A stretch of DNA of 64,000 nt from Shewanella fidelis ATCC BAA-318 (GTDB taxonomy: Bacteria > Pseudomonadota > Gammaproteobacteria > Enterobacterales > Shewanellaceae), in the NCBI RefSeq assembly GCF_000518605.1, contig NZ_JADX01000005.1, positions 124,001 through 188,000 of the forward strand, read 5' to 3'. Below, one piece after another: positions 37,115-45,786 of the stretch; positions within the stretch are counted from its first letter, which is position 1; each line of letters starts with the position of its first letter. Both the position numbers and the translations under genes were made by a program. The notes beneath the pieces were generated by a model. The model saw nothing but the letters and a program-made list of their open reading frames with translations. It was not told where the DNA came from and searched no databases.

Positions 37115-37819
37115 ATGCGCGATAAAGGCCAATTAGTTCGATGGAACGATGCTAAAGGGTTTGGATTTATTCAGCTAGGATCTGAGGCTAACACCGAGGT
37201 GTTTATCCATATATCTGCACTGCAAAATAAGCAGCGTAGGCCGCTTATCGGCGATACTGTAACCTTTGAGCTTAGTGAAGATAGCCGTGGCAGGCTGAGA
37301 GCCGAAAGTGCCGAGATTGAGCCGCTAGCAGCGCAAACAACACTAACTGCTGATGGAGCAAGCAATGTTCAAGGTAAAGCTGCTGATAGTGAGCATAATA
37401 AGACGGTAAGAGGTGTGCTTATTCGCATAATGCTGATGTTAGTGGCGCTCGCTATTGCCAGCTTTGCTTCTAATAGCGTACTCGCAGCTAACTTAACGCT
37501 ACAACAAGCTTATGAGCAGCAACGAAGTGATCAACAGGTTCAAGGTACGGGAGTCGTTAGCCGTATTTTACCCGACGATAATAAAGGTAGTCGGCATCAG
37601 AAGTTTATTTTGCAATTACCCCATGGGCAAACCATTCTGGTGGCGCACAATATCGATTTAGCGCCTAGACTCCCTGAATTGAAGGTTGGCGATACTGTGA
37701 CATTCTTTGGCGAATACGAGTGGAATCATCGTGGTGGTGTTGTACATTGGACGCACCATGATCCGGCTGGTCGACATATTGGTGGCTGGCTAAAACATAA
37801 CGGCAAAACTTATCAGTAA
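37115..37819 (+). CDS. Cold-shock domain / membrane segment / DUF3465 fusion protein
   Basis: A 234-residue protein of unusual architecture. Residues 1-68 are a cold-shock domain with RNP1 (KGFGFI, 14-19) and RNP2 (VFIHIS, 29-34). A linker leads to a hydrophobic helix at 101-119, preceded by basic residues and followed by VLA-AN, which looks like a signal-peptidase site. Residues 130-234 match DUF3465, with GTGVVSRILPDD and EWNHRGGVVHWTHHD. The charge pattern predicts a cytoplasmic nucleic-acid-binding domain and a periplasmic DUF3465 domain. DUF3465 function is unknown. AAAGGAG precedes the ATG. Confidence 0.88.
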   Translation: MRDKGQLVRWNDAKGFGFIQLGSEANTEVFIHISALQNKQRRPLIGDTVTFELSEDSRGRLRAESAEIEPLAAQTTLTADGASNVQGKAADSEHNKTVRGVLIRIMLMLVALAIASFASNSVLAANLTLQQAYEQQRSDQQVQGTGVVSRILPDDNKGSRHQKFILQLPHGQTILVAHNIDLAPRLPELKVGDTVTFFGEYEWNHRGGVVHWTHHDPAGRHIGGWLKHNGKTYQ

Positions 37820-37831
37820 GCTTTAGCTAAG

Positions 37832-37876
37832 CTTCAAAGTTGACGGCGAGTGACATGCTCGCCATCTGCTTTGAAG
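37832..37876. terminator. Two-step hairpin between convergent genes
   Basis: CTTCAAAG pairs with CTTTGAAG, and inside it GGCGAG with CTCGCC, separated by symmetric 5-nt internal loops. There is no T run. It could act for both convergent genes, perhaps with Rho. Confidence 0.5.
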
Positions 37877-37898
37877 TTAGGCTAGTCAATATTGCGAT

Positions 37899-38825
37899 TT
37901 AATTAAGGGCGGATTTTTGCCCTGAGCTAAAGCGTTGTAAGAGAGCATCACCAAATTGATACAAGCTAAGCCCGCCTACAACAAAGCTCGCCCCAACGAT
38001 TAACGATAGACCGACAACCTCCTGATTCAGCACCGCACCTAATATGAGCGCAAATACTGGCGTGATTAAGGTAACGAGGGCAACTGTGCTGGCATTGAGA
38101 TGCTGCAAAATATAAAAGTAAGCAATAAAGCCAATTAGCGAGCCAAACACGCCTAAGTATACGATGGCGGCGATAGAGCGTAATTGCCAGCTTTCAATAT
38201 TCAGGTTGCCGTCAAAGATTAACCATAACAATGCAAATAGAGGAGTTGAAATGAGCAGCGCCCCCACGGTGCTGGCTAAGGGGTGAATATTGATTTTTAC
38301 TGTTTTTATTAATACGCCACTGAGACTAAAAAGTACCATGGCAATAAACACCAGCACTAAGCCTTTCCAGCCGTCATCGCCTATTGATAATTTTGCTGAA
38401 CATACAACTCCAAGACCAATAAATGCCAAAACAAATGCCAATATTCGCATCATTGTGAATTTAGCTTCATTGAGTAGGCGTTGGGCAATGAGCCCTGATA
38501 TAAGTGGTGATAAACCAAAGATCAGCGACATGATACCTGAAGCGATATATTGCGCCGCGAAATAGCCAAGTGACATGCCACCGACAATGCCAATTGCCGA
38601 GAAAGCGTAGAGCCTTAGGGCAACAGCAGTGAAGGGGAGTCTAATGCGAGCGCATAATAAAATAGCAATGCCTAATACCAGTGCAATCAGCATACGTAAT
38701 AATACAGCCAGAGTGGGGGGCACAGTTTCGCTGCTCCACACTATCCCTAAAGGTGTTGTAGACCATATGATCACCACAGCGATAAATGCGATGGGGACTA
38801 ATTTAGGTAACGCGGCTGTAAACAT
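37899..38825 (-). CDS. EamA/DMT-family transporter
   Basis: A 308-residue inner-membrane protein with ten predicted helices in two EamA repeats, typical of drug/metabolite exporters. Repeat starts include VPIAFIAVVIIWSTTPLGI and FIAMVLFSLSGVLIKTV; the end has YFYILQHLNASTVALVTLITP-type features of the family. ATG 38825 is preferred because AAGGAGG lies just before it; an upstream ATG at 38852 has no comparable site. The substrate cannot be told. Confidence 0.9.
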   Translation of the reverse strand: MFTAALPKLVPIAFIAVVIIWSTTPLGIVWSSETVPPTLAVLLRMLIALVLGIAILLCARIRLPFTAVALRLYAFSAIGIVGGMSLGYFAAQYIASGIMSLIFGLSPLISGLIAQRLLNEAKFTMMRILAFVLAFIGLGVVCSAKLSIGDDGWKGLVLVFIAMVLFSLSGVLIKTVKINIHPLASTVGALLISTPLFALLWLIFDGNLNIESWQLRSIAAIVYLGVFGSLIGFIAYFYILQHLNASTVALVTLITPVFALILGAVLNQEVVGLSLIVGASFVVGGLSLYQFGDALLQRFSSGQKSALN

Positions 38826-39266
38826 CTTAACCTCCTTGCTATTTGCTTTCATAAACAGCAGCTATGTATATGCTCATTCACTGTGATTGTGACAGGCTGT
38901 TGCAGTTACACCGAAAAGTAGCAAGGCGGATGGAGAGGCATACCGCACTGTTTACTTTGCGGTATGGAATCGAGCACTGACTAGATGACTCTTACCTCTC
39001 CGCTAATAAACATAGCCAAGTAACACAGCGATTTAATCGCAGTGTTTGGCAATGTGTTAACGAATTTGAGTTAAGTAAAGTTGTCATGGGTGCTTAAACG
39101 TCAGTAATCGAAGCCTCAATAGTCTAATTGTTGCGCAATATAGTCAATAAGTTGCTGCTAAATAATTACCGGCTAATGGTGAGATTTATTCAATTAAACC
39201 TTTAGCCAAATTTGGATAGTGAGTAATGCTGAAAGCAGGGAGGAGATTTTTAGGTTGTAGAGCAAG
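38826..39266. other. Non-coding stretch with a 9-bp inverted repeat
   Basis: No gene is seen in these 440 bases. CATACCGCA (38939-38947) and TGCGGTATG (38958-38966) form a perfect 9-bp stem with a 10-nt loop and no T run; it may be an operator or RNA structure. Confidence 0.5.
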
Positions 39267-39518
39267 CTAATGAGGTTGAGCGATAAGTTCGAGATGGTCA
39301 TTGAAGAGACTGTCACTGAAATAGTCAAAAGGGGCAATGCCCTTAAGCCCTTGCCCCTTTTGTTGTTTGCGGTTATATGACCCTTTACCCTTCTTCGGCC
39401 TTTCTGTTCGGCTTCGAAATAGTGGACTGGTGACGATTGCCTTTAAGGCGTTATCTTTAATTGTTCCACGCCCAGCTTCATGCTCGATTGTGGATGATTG
39501 ATGCTGTTTTGCCATCAT
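39267..39518 (-). CDS. arfA: Alternative ribosome-rescue factor A
   Basis: ArfA recruits release factor 2 to ribosomes stalled on mRNAs without a stop codon. The 83-residue frame matches the family core: GTIKDNALKAIV, SPLFRSR and KKGKGSYNRK. In E. coli the arfA message carries a hairpin that causes truncation before the stop codon, so arfA is itself a tmRNA target and rises when tmRNA fails. The same arrangement is visible here: a terminator-like hairpin inside the frame at 39327-39361. The active product is then expected to end near the GLKGIAPF segment rather than at the coded end. The start may be ATG 39518 or 39515. Confidence 0.92.
   Translation of the reverse strand: MMAKQHQSSTIEHEAGRGTIKDNALKAIVTSPLFRSRTERPKKGKGSYNRKQQKGQGLKGIAPFDYFSDSLFNDHLELIAQPH
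39327..39361 (-). terminator. Hairpin inside the arfA reading frame
   Basis: On the sense strand, AAAAGGGGCAA and TTGCCCCTTTT form an 11-bp stem with a 13-nt loop, and the stem itself ends in TTTT. It lies 60 bases before the annotated stop. This is the expected non-stop-forming element of arfA (terminator or RNase III substrate). Confidence 0.8.
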
Positions 39519-39561
39519 GTCTCTCCAAATGGATTTAAGTATTATCTAAGTTGGTTTGGGG

Positions 39562-39609
39562 ATAAATAAAAGCCCCATTCAATTTAGTGGTGACTAAATC
39601 AAACGGGGC
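39562..39609 (-). terminator. Terminator of the permease gene
   Basis: Minus-strand reading: GCCCC ... GGGGC outer stem and ATTTAGT/ACTAAAT inner stem, followed by TTTTATTTAT. Confidence 0.85.
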
Positions 39610-39671
39610 GATTATACGTGAGTTGCTATCTACTGCGATCGTTTTATGTGTTTTTTTTCAACAAAACGCGA

Positions 39672-40778
39672 TTAGAAGATGAGCGTATACAAGTAACCAG
39701 CTGCGATTGCCATGCCTAAAATCACCGCTAAGAATGCAGCAATCATCTGATTCTTAAAGATAGATTTAAGCAAAATCACTTCGGTTAAACTAGCGCCTGC
39801 ACTACCAATAATTAGCGCCATTACTGAGCCCAATGCCATGCCTTTTGCGACTAGGGCTGAGCTTAGTGGGATCACCGCTTCTGCGCGAATGTAAAGCGGG
39901 ATACCAATGACAGCTGCAATCGGAATCGCATACCAAGTGCCTTCACCTGCATACTTGGCGATCAAATCAGTCGGAATAAAGCCATAGATAAACGATCCAA
40001 GCAAAATACCAATCATTAAGTAAGGCAGAACTTGTTTAAAGTCCTTCCAAGTTGAACGCCATACACGCATCCAACGGTTATCTTGTTTTACTGTAGTGGT
40101 TGTGCCGCAAGCGCTAGCAGTACCACAGCTGTTAACTGTCTCAACTGCAGCTGTACAGCAGTTTGTGTTTGTCACAGGCGCCGGCTCTTGCTTTGGTGTG
40201 CAGCAACTTGTGCTAGCTACAGGTGCAGCCTCTTGCTTTGGCGTACAGCAACTGCTGGCTGGTTTTGCTTCAGCCTTTGGTGTATCGCCACAGCTAGTGC
40301 CACAACTTGAACTTTCTGCAGCTTCATAAGCTTCAGGTTTTACATAGCGTTCAAAACCAAGTTTCTCTAATACATATCCCGCGGTAACCGATACCACCAT
40401 GGCAACTAAGAAATAGAACAAAGCAACTTTAAAGCCAAAGGTCACAATAAACAGACCGATAATAATTGGATTTAGCAATGGGCTTGAGAACAAGAACACC
40501 ATCATAGGACCAAAACCCGCTTTTGCACGTAACAAGCCTTTTAAGAAAGGAATTGTTGAACATGAGCAAAAAGGCGTAATAGAGCCTAGTAGCGCAGCTA
40601 TGACGTAGCCTTTGCCTTTTTTAGAACTCAAAATTGATTGGATCTTTTCTGGCGGAATGTACTCCTGTAGTAAGCCAACAATATAACTAATCGCAATGAA
40701 TAGTAGGGTTAGCTCAGCTGCTAAGAATAAAAACATGCCGGCAGTGTCTTTGGCCATTGCCATTATTTCAGGGCTCAT
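39672..40778 (-). CDS. COG0701 permease (ArsP-like) with Cys-Cys repeat loop
   Basis: A 368-residue inner-membrane permease of the COG0701/DUF318 group that includes the organoarsenical exporter ArsP. The family signature TPFCSCSTIP is at residues 78-87 (Cys81, Cys83), and two membrane blocks flank a cytoplasmic or periplasmic loop at about 165-240. That loop holds ten Cys: 169, 173, pairs at 187-188, 202-203, 217-218, and 228, 234. The three CC pairs are exactly 15 residues apart in a SCCTPKQEPAPV-type repeat, suggesting metalloid or metal binding. ATG 40778 follows GAGG. Two inverted repeats lie upstream. Confidence 0.88.
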   Translation of the reverse strand: MSPEIMAMAKDTAGMFLFLAAELTLLFIAISYIVGLLQEYIPPEKIQSILSSKKGKGYVIAALLGSITPFCSCSTIPFLKGLLRAKAGFGPMMVFLFSSPLLNPIIIGLFIVTFGFKVALFYFLVAMVVSVTAGYVLEKLGFERYVKPEAYEAAESSSCGTSCGDTPKAEAKPASSCCTPKQEAAPVASTSCCTPKQEPAPVTNTNCCTAAVETVNSCGTASACGTTTTVKQDNRWMRVWRSTWKDFKQVLPYLMIGILLGSFIYGFIPTDLIAKYAGEGTWYAIPIAAVIGIPLYIRAEAVIPLSSALVAKGMALGSVMALIIGSAGASLTEVILLKSIFKNQMIAAFLAVILGMAIAAGYLYTLIF

Positions 40779-40804
40779 AATCTTTACCTCAATACTTTTG
40801 TTTG

Positions 40805-40895
40805 TTATTTCTGGAATTGTCGAAATAACGAAGTTGGGCAAATAATAGACCTATCAAAAAAATAGTCAACAAATAATTTCGATAAAAGTCGAAAT
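40805..40895. promoter_or_regulatory. Two related inverted repeats upstream of the permease
   Basis: TTATTTC (40805-40811) with GAAATAA (40822-40828), and ATTTCGA (40876-40882) with TCGAAAT (40889-40895). Both share TTTC/GAAA arms. They lie 27 and 98 bases before the permease start and look like operators for a metal(loid)-responsive regulator such as an ArsR-type protein; no such regulator gene is in the window. The divergent gene at 40998 could be controlled too. Confidence 0.55.
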
Positions 40896-40997
40896 ATTTG
40901 GCTAAAGCCTATCTAGACTCGCTTTCATTCATGGCATGCTTGTTGTGCTTCAGGATATTCACTATGATGAAAATGTAATTAAATTTAGGTGGTTACC

Positions 40998-41927
40998 ATG
41001 CTAGACGCAATATGTTTAATTGATGAAGCAGCTCCTATTACCTATTCGGTATTTAGGTTCCAAAAACTGAGTGAAATTGATATCGAACGCTTTCGTCAAG
41101 CATTAGTCTGCCCTGCCTGTGGGGGAAAGGCTTATTACCGGAAAGCCTCTAAAGATGGAAAAGCTGCCTGTTTTGGCTCTCGCTATCATAAAGCTGACTG
41201 TGCTGAATTTAGACCTTCTGCAGCCAAAGAGCGGGAAGAGGCGCATGCAATAGAAGTGAATCAGCTCATTGTTGATAGTGATTCTATGGTGATTGATTTT
41301 AATCGCCAACCAAGGCTTAAGCCTAGAGCTGCAACAACTGAGCGTTGTGCTAAAACTAAGCCATCAACAACTGCAGTTGATCAGCTAGAACAGCGAGAGT
41401 TGGATAATCCTGCAAAGGAGAGTATTGGTGATTTATCGGCACAAAATAGTAAAGCACCAGAAGTGCAAAACGATAAGCAGATGCCTGATAAGCGCATCGC
41501 CAATACTGGTCTGGAAAAAATTTTGCATAGCTTGTTGCGTGGAAGCGAGCTTGCAACCTCAGATCTTTGGGTTTACACCGACAGTAAATATCGCTGGCGA
41601 GCCAAAAATCTATTCGTCAATTTTGCTGATGCAGAGCCAACCGAAAAAGGTGCACCACGTATGTATTGGGGTACCATTTCACATACAGATAAAGAGGGAC
41701 TCTGGCTTAACCCTGCTGACAGTAAAGATGTCGGCATTCCGATAGATGGTATTGCTGCAGAGCTAAAACAGCGTTTCGGTTTATCAGATAGAAGAGACTT
41801 TGAAGGAGCAGGCATTATTTTGCTCGGAAAGTGTTTTTGGAATAAAGCAAAAAACCGCAAAATTATTCAGTTATGGAATAAAGACCTAAAACGTATGTTT
41901 ATTTCTAAAGTGGATGAGGATGAATAA
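40998..41927 (+). CDS. Putative zinc-binding protein of unknown function
   Basis: A 309-residue soluble protein that I cannot assign. Near the N-terminus CPACGGKAYYRKASKDGK with Cys38, Cys41, Cys58, His64 and Cys68 looks like a zinc ribbon or finger. A polar, low-complexity linker (about 100-165, rich in Lys, Thr, Gln and Asp) leads to a folded C-terminal domain with several aromatic patches (WVYTDSKYRWRAKNLFVNF, FWNKAKNRKIIQLWNKDLK). A nucleic-acid-linked role is a guess. ATG 40998 follows AGGTGG; GTG 40989 overlaps that site. It is divergent from the permease. Confidence 0.72.
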   Translation: MLDAICLIDEAAPITYSVFRFQKLSEIDIERFRQALVCPACGGKAYYRKASKDGKAACFGSRYHKADCAEFRPSAAKEREEAHAIEVNQLIVDSDSMVIDFNRQPRLKPRAATTERCAKTKPSTTAVDQLEQRELDNPAKESIGDLSAQNSKAPEVQNDKQMPDKRIANTGLEKILHSLLRGSELATSDLWVYTDSKYRWRAKNLFVNFADAEPTEKGAPRMYWGTISHTDKEGLWLNPADSKDVGIPIDGIAAELKQRFGLSDRRDFEGAGIILLGKCFWNKAKNRKIIQLWNKDLKRMFISKVDEDE

Positions 41928-42290
41928 ATAAGTTTGCCTGTAGCTTGTTAACTATACTGTTTGCCGATTTTTTAATGATTTTTTCTCAAAAACTTTTAGA
42001 AATGATGTTTGAGTTAGGTCATTTTTAGTTGATGATAATCATCGGCTTTTAAGTGTTATCAGGATAAGTTTTATAATAATTCAACCCTGAGGGATATTTA
42101 TTATTGACTCAGGGGCAAATGGGGATTATTTTCTGCGCGATGTTTTTACTAGGGCACTAAAATTCGCCCGTAAAATTCAAGGTATCGGCAGGTATCTCAA
42201 CAGTAGAGCAGCAATTAAACTTCGCAAATGATTGCGTGAGTTTGGTGATTAATTGCCATTTTGGCACTTTATTTATAAGGACGTTAACGC
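41928..42290. other. Intergenic region with inverted repeat
   Basis: No gene in 363 bases. CCCTGAG (42085-42091) and CTCAGGG (42108-42114) form a 7-bp inverted repeat with a 16-nt spacer and no T run. The region should contain the promoter of the antiporter gene. Confidence 0.45.
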
Positions 42291-43673
42291 ATGTCTGAAC
42301 CGACAGCATTAAGTCTTATTCCACCAGTGGTGGTTTTGGTGTTAGCAATTGTGCTACGCCGCCCAATTCTCTCTTTAGTTATCGGTGCATTAGTTGGTTT
42401 GGCTATGTATGAGCCAGAAAATTTACTGACTAATTTTGCTGATACCTCTCTATCTGTAATGACCGATGAAACTATTGGTTGGTTAATTTTAGTTTGTGGT
42501 GGCTTTGGTGCCTTAATTGCGTTGCTAGTTCGTACTGGCGGCTCAATGGCTTTTGGTCGTTATGCGCTAAAGTTTGCTAATGGTCAAAAGTCATCGCTAT
42601 TTATGACTTTTATTTTGGGCGCCATCATTTTTATTGATGACTACTTAAACGCGTTAACGGTTGGCTCAACCATGAAACGCGTTACAGATAAGTTTAAAGT
42701 GTCGCGTGAGATGCTTGCTTATGTGGTTGATTCAACTGCAGCCCCTGTGTGCGTTTTAGTTCCATTATCAACTTGGGCAGTATTTTTCGGCGGTCTGTTA
42801 GTGGATAACGGCATTGCAGGTCAAGGCCAAGGTATCGCTGTTTACATGCAAGCTATCCCTTATATGCTATACGCTTGGTTAGCGGTTGCTATGGTGCTGT
42901 TGGTTATTTTTGGTATTGTCCCGGCATTTGGGCCAATGAAAAAAGCGCAAATTGCTGCTGCTGAAGGTAAGCCTGCTATTAAGCAAGTGGACCTAGATGA
43001 AGTTCAAACTTCAGATGAGTATGCACTGAAAGCGATTGAAGATGAGTTTAAGCAAGCTGATAACGGCGGCAAGTTACATAACTTTTTCGTACCAATTTTA
43101 TTATTGGTCGGCTTTACCGTGTACTTTGATATTGATGTACTAAAAGGTTTGTTAGCGACTTTGGCGATCACTCTGCCTTACTATGGCGTGCAAAAGTTAA
43201 TGCCGCTATCAGAAATGATGGATCAGATGATCGATGGCTTTAAGAGTATGCTACCGGCTATTGGCACTGTTATCGCAGCATTTATCTTTAAAGATGTGTG
43301 TGACAAATTAGGCTTGCCACAATATGTGATTGATAGTTTAAGCCCGTTTATGACCCCACAGTTGTTACCAGCGGTTGTATTCTTAAGCATGTCTATTTTG
43401 GCATTTGCAACAGGTTCGAGCTGGGGGATTTTTGCGGTTTCAATTCCAATTGTGATGCCATTAGCACAAGCGGTAGATGCTAATATTCCATTAGTGATTG
43501 GTGCGTTGTTATCGGCATCTTCATTTGGTAGCCAAGCGTGTTTCTACTCCGACTCTACGGTATTAGCAGCCCAAGGCTCAGGGTGTAACCTGGTTAGCCA
43601 TGCGGTGACTCAGTTACCGTATGCACTGATTGCAGCGGCAATAACCTTTGTTGGGTTCTTGATCTTAGCGTAA
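42291..43673 (+). CDS. NhaC-type Na+/H+ antiporter family protein
   Basis: A 460-residue inner-membrane transporter with about eleven to twelve helices. Family features are FIDDYLNALTVGSTMKRVTDK, DSTAAPVCVLVPLSTWAVF, ATGSSWGIFAVSIPIVMP and SFGSQACFYSDSTVLAAQGSGCN, the buried Asp and Ser-rich pattern of NhaC-like antiporters. Other members exchange amino acids or small organic acids, so Na+/H+ exchange is not certain. Separate promoter region, strong shared terminator downstream. Confidence 0.88.
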   Translation: MSEPTALSLIPPVVVLVLAIVLRRPILSLVIGALVGLAMYEPENLLTNFADTSLSVMTDETIGWLILVCGGFGALIALLVRTGGSMAFGRYALKFANGQKSSLFMTFILGAIIFIDDYLNALTVGSTMKRVTDKFKVSREMLAYVVDSTAAPVCVLVPLSTWAVFFGGLLVDNGIAGQGQGIAVYMQAIPYMLYAWLAVAMVLLVIFGIVPAFGPMKKAQIAAAEGKPAIKQVDLDEVQTSDEYALKAIEDEFKQADNGGKLHNFFVPILLLVGFTVYFDIDVLKGLLATLAITLPYYGVQKLMPLSEMMDQMIDGFKSMLPAIGTVIAAFIFKDVCDKLGLPQYVIDSLSPFMTPQLLPAVVFLSMSILAFATGSSWGIFAVSIPIVMPLAQAVDANIPLVIGALLSASSFGSQACFYSDSTVLAAQGSGCNLVSHAVTQLPYALIAAAITFVGFLILA

Positions 43674-43701
43674 ACCACCAGTCAGTTAGTCAAGTTTAAT
43701 G

Positions 43702-43731
43702 AAAAGGGCTGCACGAAAGTGCAGCCCTTTT
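43702..43731. terminator. Bidirectional terminator between antiporter and LysR genes
   Basis: AAAAGGGCTGCAC and GTGCAGCCCTTTT form a 13-bp stem with a GAAA loop; the last two bases overlap the LysR stop codon. Confidence 0.9.
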
Positions 43732-44605
43732 AGTTTATTTTGCTCTCACTAAAAGAGTCTCTAAGCAAGGTTATTAACGCGCGAGTTTTCTCTGGTAAAA
43801 ACTGCTTAGAAGGGTAGATCAGTGTCAGTTTAATTTCAGGTAATGGCTCATTGACCAAGACTTGGCTTAACTCGCCAGACTTTAGTGCATCTTTAACTAA
43901 GATAGCAGGCAGTAACGCTACCCCTTTTGCTGTAGTAGCCATATGTTGAATTAAACGCAGATCATCGGAGCACAGTCTTAAGGTTAAATTGTCTGGCAGA
44001 GAGGCTTGGTTATAACGACTTACCATCAGCGTATGCTTTGCCAAGTCACTGAGTTGATTTATATGCGGATGACTTTGCAGATACTCGTCCGAGGCAACTA
44101 GAGAACTAGGAAAGCGTAACAGTGTTTGCTGCACGTAGTCTTCATTTTGCACTTCTACTCCATTAGGCAAAATCTGTATATCAACATTTTCTCTTTTGAG
44201 ATCGATGCTTTCTTGGCAGTGGAGCACTTCGAGTAAAACATCTGGAAATTGCTCCAAATAGCTTTCTAATAATTGAGCAAACATATTGGAAGTGATCAAT
44301 GCTGCTGGCACCGCGACTCTTAATACACCCTGTAATGATTTTTGCTGATTGCTTAGGAGCTTAGCTGCTTGGACGACCTCAGTTAGTTGTTGATTGACTT
44401 GCTGATACAACAGTCGGCCGTTTTCGGTTAACTCAATTTGACGAGTCGTTCTAATAAGTAGCTGACAACCAAGGGCCTTTTCTAACTCTTGTAAGCGCCG
44501 ACTCACCTTAGAGCGCTGCAGTGAATGTTGCTTTGCCGCTGCGCTGATCCCGCCATGCTGAACCGTTAATACAAATAGGTGTAGATCATCTAAGTTTAGC
44601 TTCAT
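43730..44605 (-). CDS. LysR-type transcriptional regulator
   Basis: A 291-residue LysR protein. The N-terminal helix-turn-helix is clear: LDDLHLFVLTVQHGGISAA followed by LQRSKVSRRLQELEKALGCQLLIR. The C-terminal two-thirds is the usual effector-binding domain. It is divergent from the HlyD/DUF2955 pair with 100 bases between the starts, so that pair is the likely target. Confidence 0.94.
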   Translation of the reverse strand: MKLNLDDLHLFVLTVQHGGISAAAKQHSLQRSKVSRRLQELEKALGCQLLIRTTRQIELTENGRLLYQQVNQQLTEVVQAAKLLSNQQKSLQGVLRVAVPAALITSNMFAQLLESYLEQFPDVLLEVLHCQESIDLKRENVDIQILPNGVEVQNEDYVQQTLLRFPSSLVASDEYLQSHPHINQLSDLAKHTLMVSRYNQASLPDNLTLRLCSDDLRLIQHMATTAKGVALLPAILVKDALKSGELSQVLVNEPLPEIKLTLIYPSKQFLPEKTRALITLLRDSFSESKIN

Positions 44606-44705
44606 TGTCCTACCAATAGGTCGTAAGTGTGCTATTTGTCATTCTATTTAATCTAATTAGCAATATCTATAATAGTCGCCCCTCAGATTGACCTTGGATT
44701 AATTG

Positions 44706-45773
44706 ATGCAAACCGCTGAACATGCTTTTCGTCGTTGGATGCAAAGCCTCATTATTTTATTTGTTATTTTAGTTGGCTATATCGTGGTGGCCGATCGTTA
44801 TGCCCCGTTGACCACAGAAAGTCGAGTGCAGGGCTATGTGATTCAAATTGCCCCTGAAGTGAGTGGCAACGTCACAGCTGTTCAGGTGAGTAATAACCAA
44901 AGTCTAAAAAAGGGCGATAAGCTATTCAGCATAGATAAACGTAAATATGTTTTAGCGGTAGAAAAAGCACAATTGGCATTGGAACAAGCGCACGAGCAAG
45001 AAGATGCAATGTATGCCAAGGTTGCCGCAGCTGAGGCTAAAGTAGCGACCAATCAAGCCGCTTTTGATAATGCTCATAGCGAATACAGGCGTGTGAGTAA
45101 GCTGGCAAAACAGAAGTTAGTTTCACTGTCTATGTTGGATAATGCGCTAGCAAGTAATAGTGCGGCCAGTGCTAATTTACGCGCTGCTCAGCAAGAGCTG
45201 CGAGCGCTAAAAGTGCAGTTAGGTAATACACCGGGACAGAGCAGTGCGGTACTTACAGCGCAGAATAATTTACAACAAGCAGAGCTTGATTTGTCTCATA
45301 CACAAGTTGTCGCGCCTAGTGACGGCGTGGTCACTAACTTACAGTTAGAAGTCGGCAGTAGTGCTAACGCTAATCAGCCATTACTGACTTTTATTCCTAT
45401 CAACTCTCTTTGGGTGGCGGCAGATTTTCGTGAAAAAGCGGTCGCGAGGATCGATAAACACTCAAAGGCATTAGTCGCATTCGATGCGTTTCCTGGCAAG
45501 GTATTCCCCTTAGATGTGCAAAGCCGCGACTTTGGTGTAGCTGCGGCTCAGCAGAGCCCGAATGGACAGTTAACTCATGTTGAAGTCAGTAATCGTTGGG
45601 TGCGTGATGCGCAGCGGGTAAGGATCAACTTAGCTAGCCAGTCCCCATTGCCGCAGCCGTTATTTATTGGTTCTCGCGCGACAGTGGTGATTTACTCAAG
45701 CGCTGATAGCTTTTGGGCTTGGTTGGCTAAATGCCAGATTAAGATTGTAGGTTTGCTGCATTATATTTACTAG
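44706..45773 (+). CDS. HlyD-family membrane-fusion (EmrA-like) protein
   Basis: A 355-residue periplasmic adaptor: one membrane helix at about 14-27, then a lipoyl half GYVIQIAPEVSGNVTAVQV, a long coiled-coil hairpin (about 85-165), the second lipoyl half VVAPSDGVVTNLQLEVGSS, and a beta-barrel end. Such proteins link an inner-membrane pump to an outer-membrane channel. ATG 44706 is used rather than TTG 44703. The DUF2955 gene starts 13 bases downstream; probably an efflux pair under the divergent LysR. Confidence 0.93.
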   Translation: MQTAEHAFRRWMQSLIILFVILVGYIVVADRYAPLTTESRVQGYVIQIAPEVSGNVTAVQVSNNQSLKKGDKLFSIDKRKYVLAVEKAQLALEQAHEQEDAMYAKVAAAEAKVATNQAAFDNAHSEYRRVSKLAKQKLVSLSMLDNALASNSAASANLRAAQQELRALKVQLGNTPGQSSAVLTAQNNLQQAELDLSHTQVVAPSDGVVTNLQLEVGSSANANQPLLTFIPINSLWVAADFREKAVARIDKHSKALVAFDAFPGKVFPLDVQSRDFGVAAAQQSPNGQLTHVEVSNRWVRDAQRVRINLASQSPLPQPLFIGSRATVVIYSSADSFWAWLAKCQIKIVGLLHYIY

Positions 45774-45786
45774 TGGGAGTCTAGCC

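Noticed and set aside
40140-40260. The 45-bp tandem repeat as a CRISPR or mobile repeat
   Set aside because: It is in frame within the permease gene and encodes the Cys-Cys repeat; there are no spacers.
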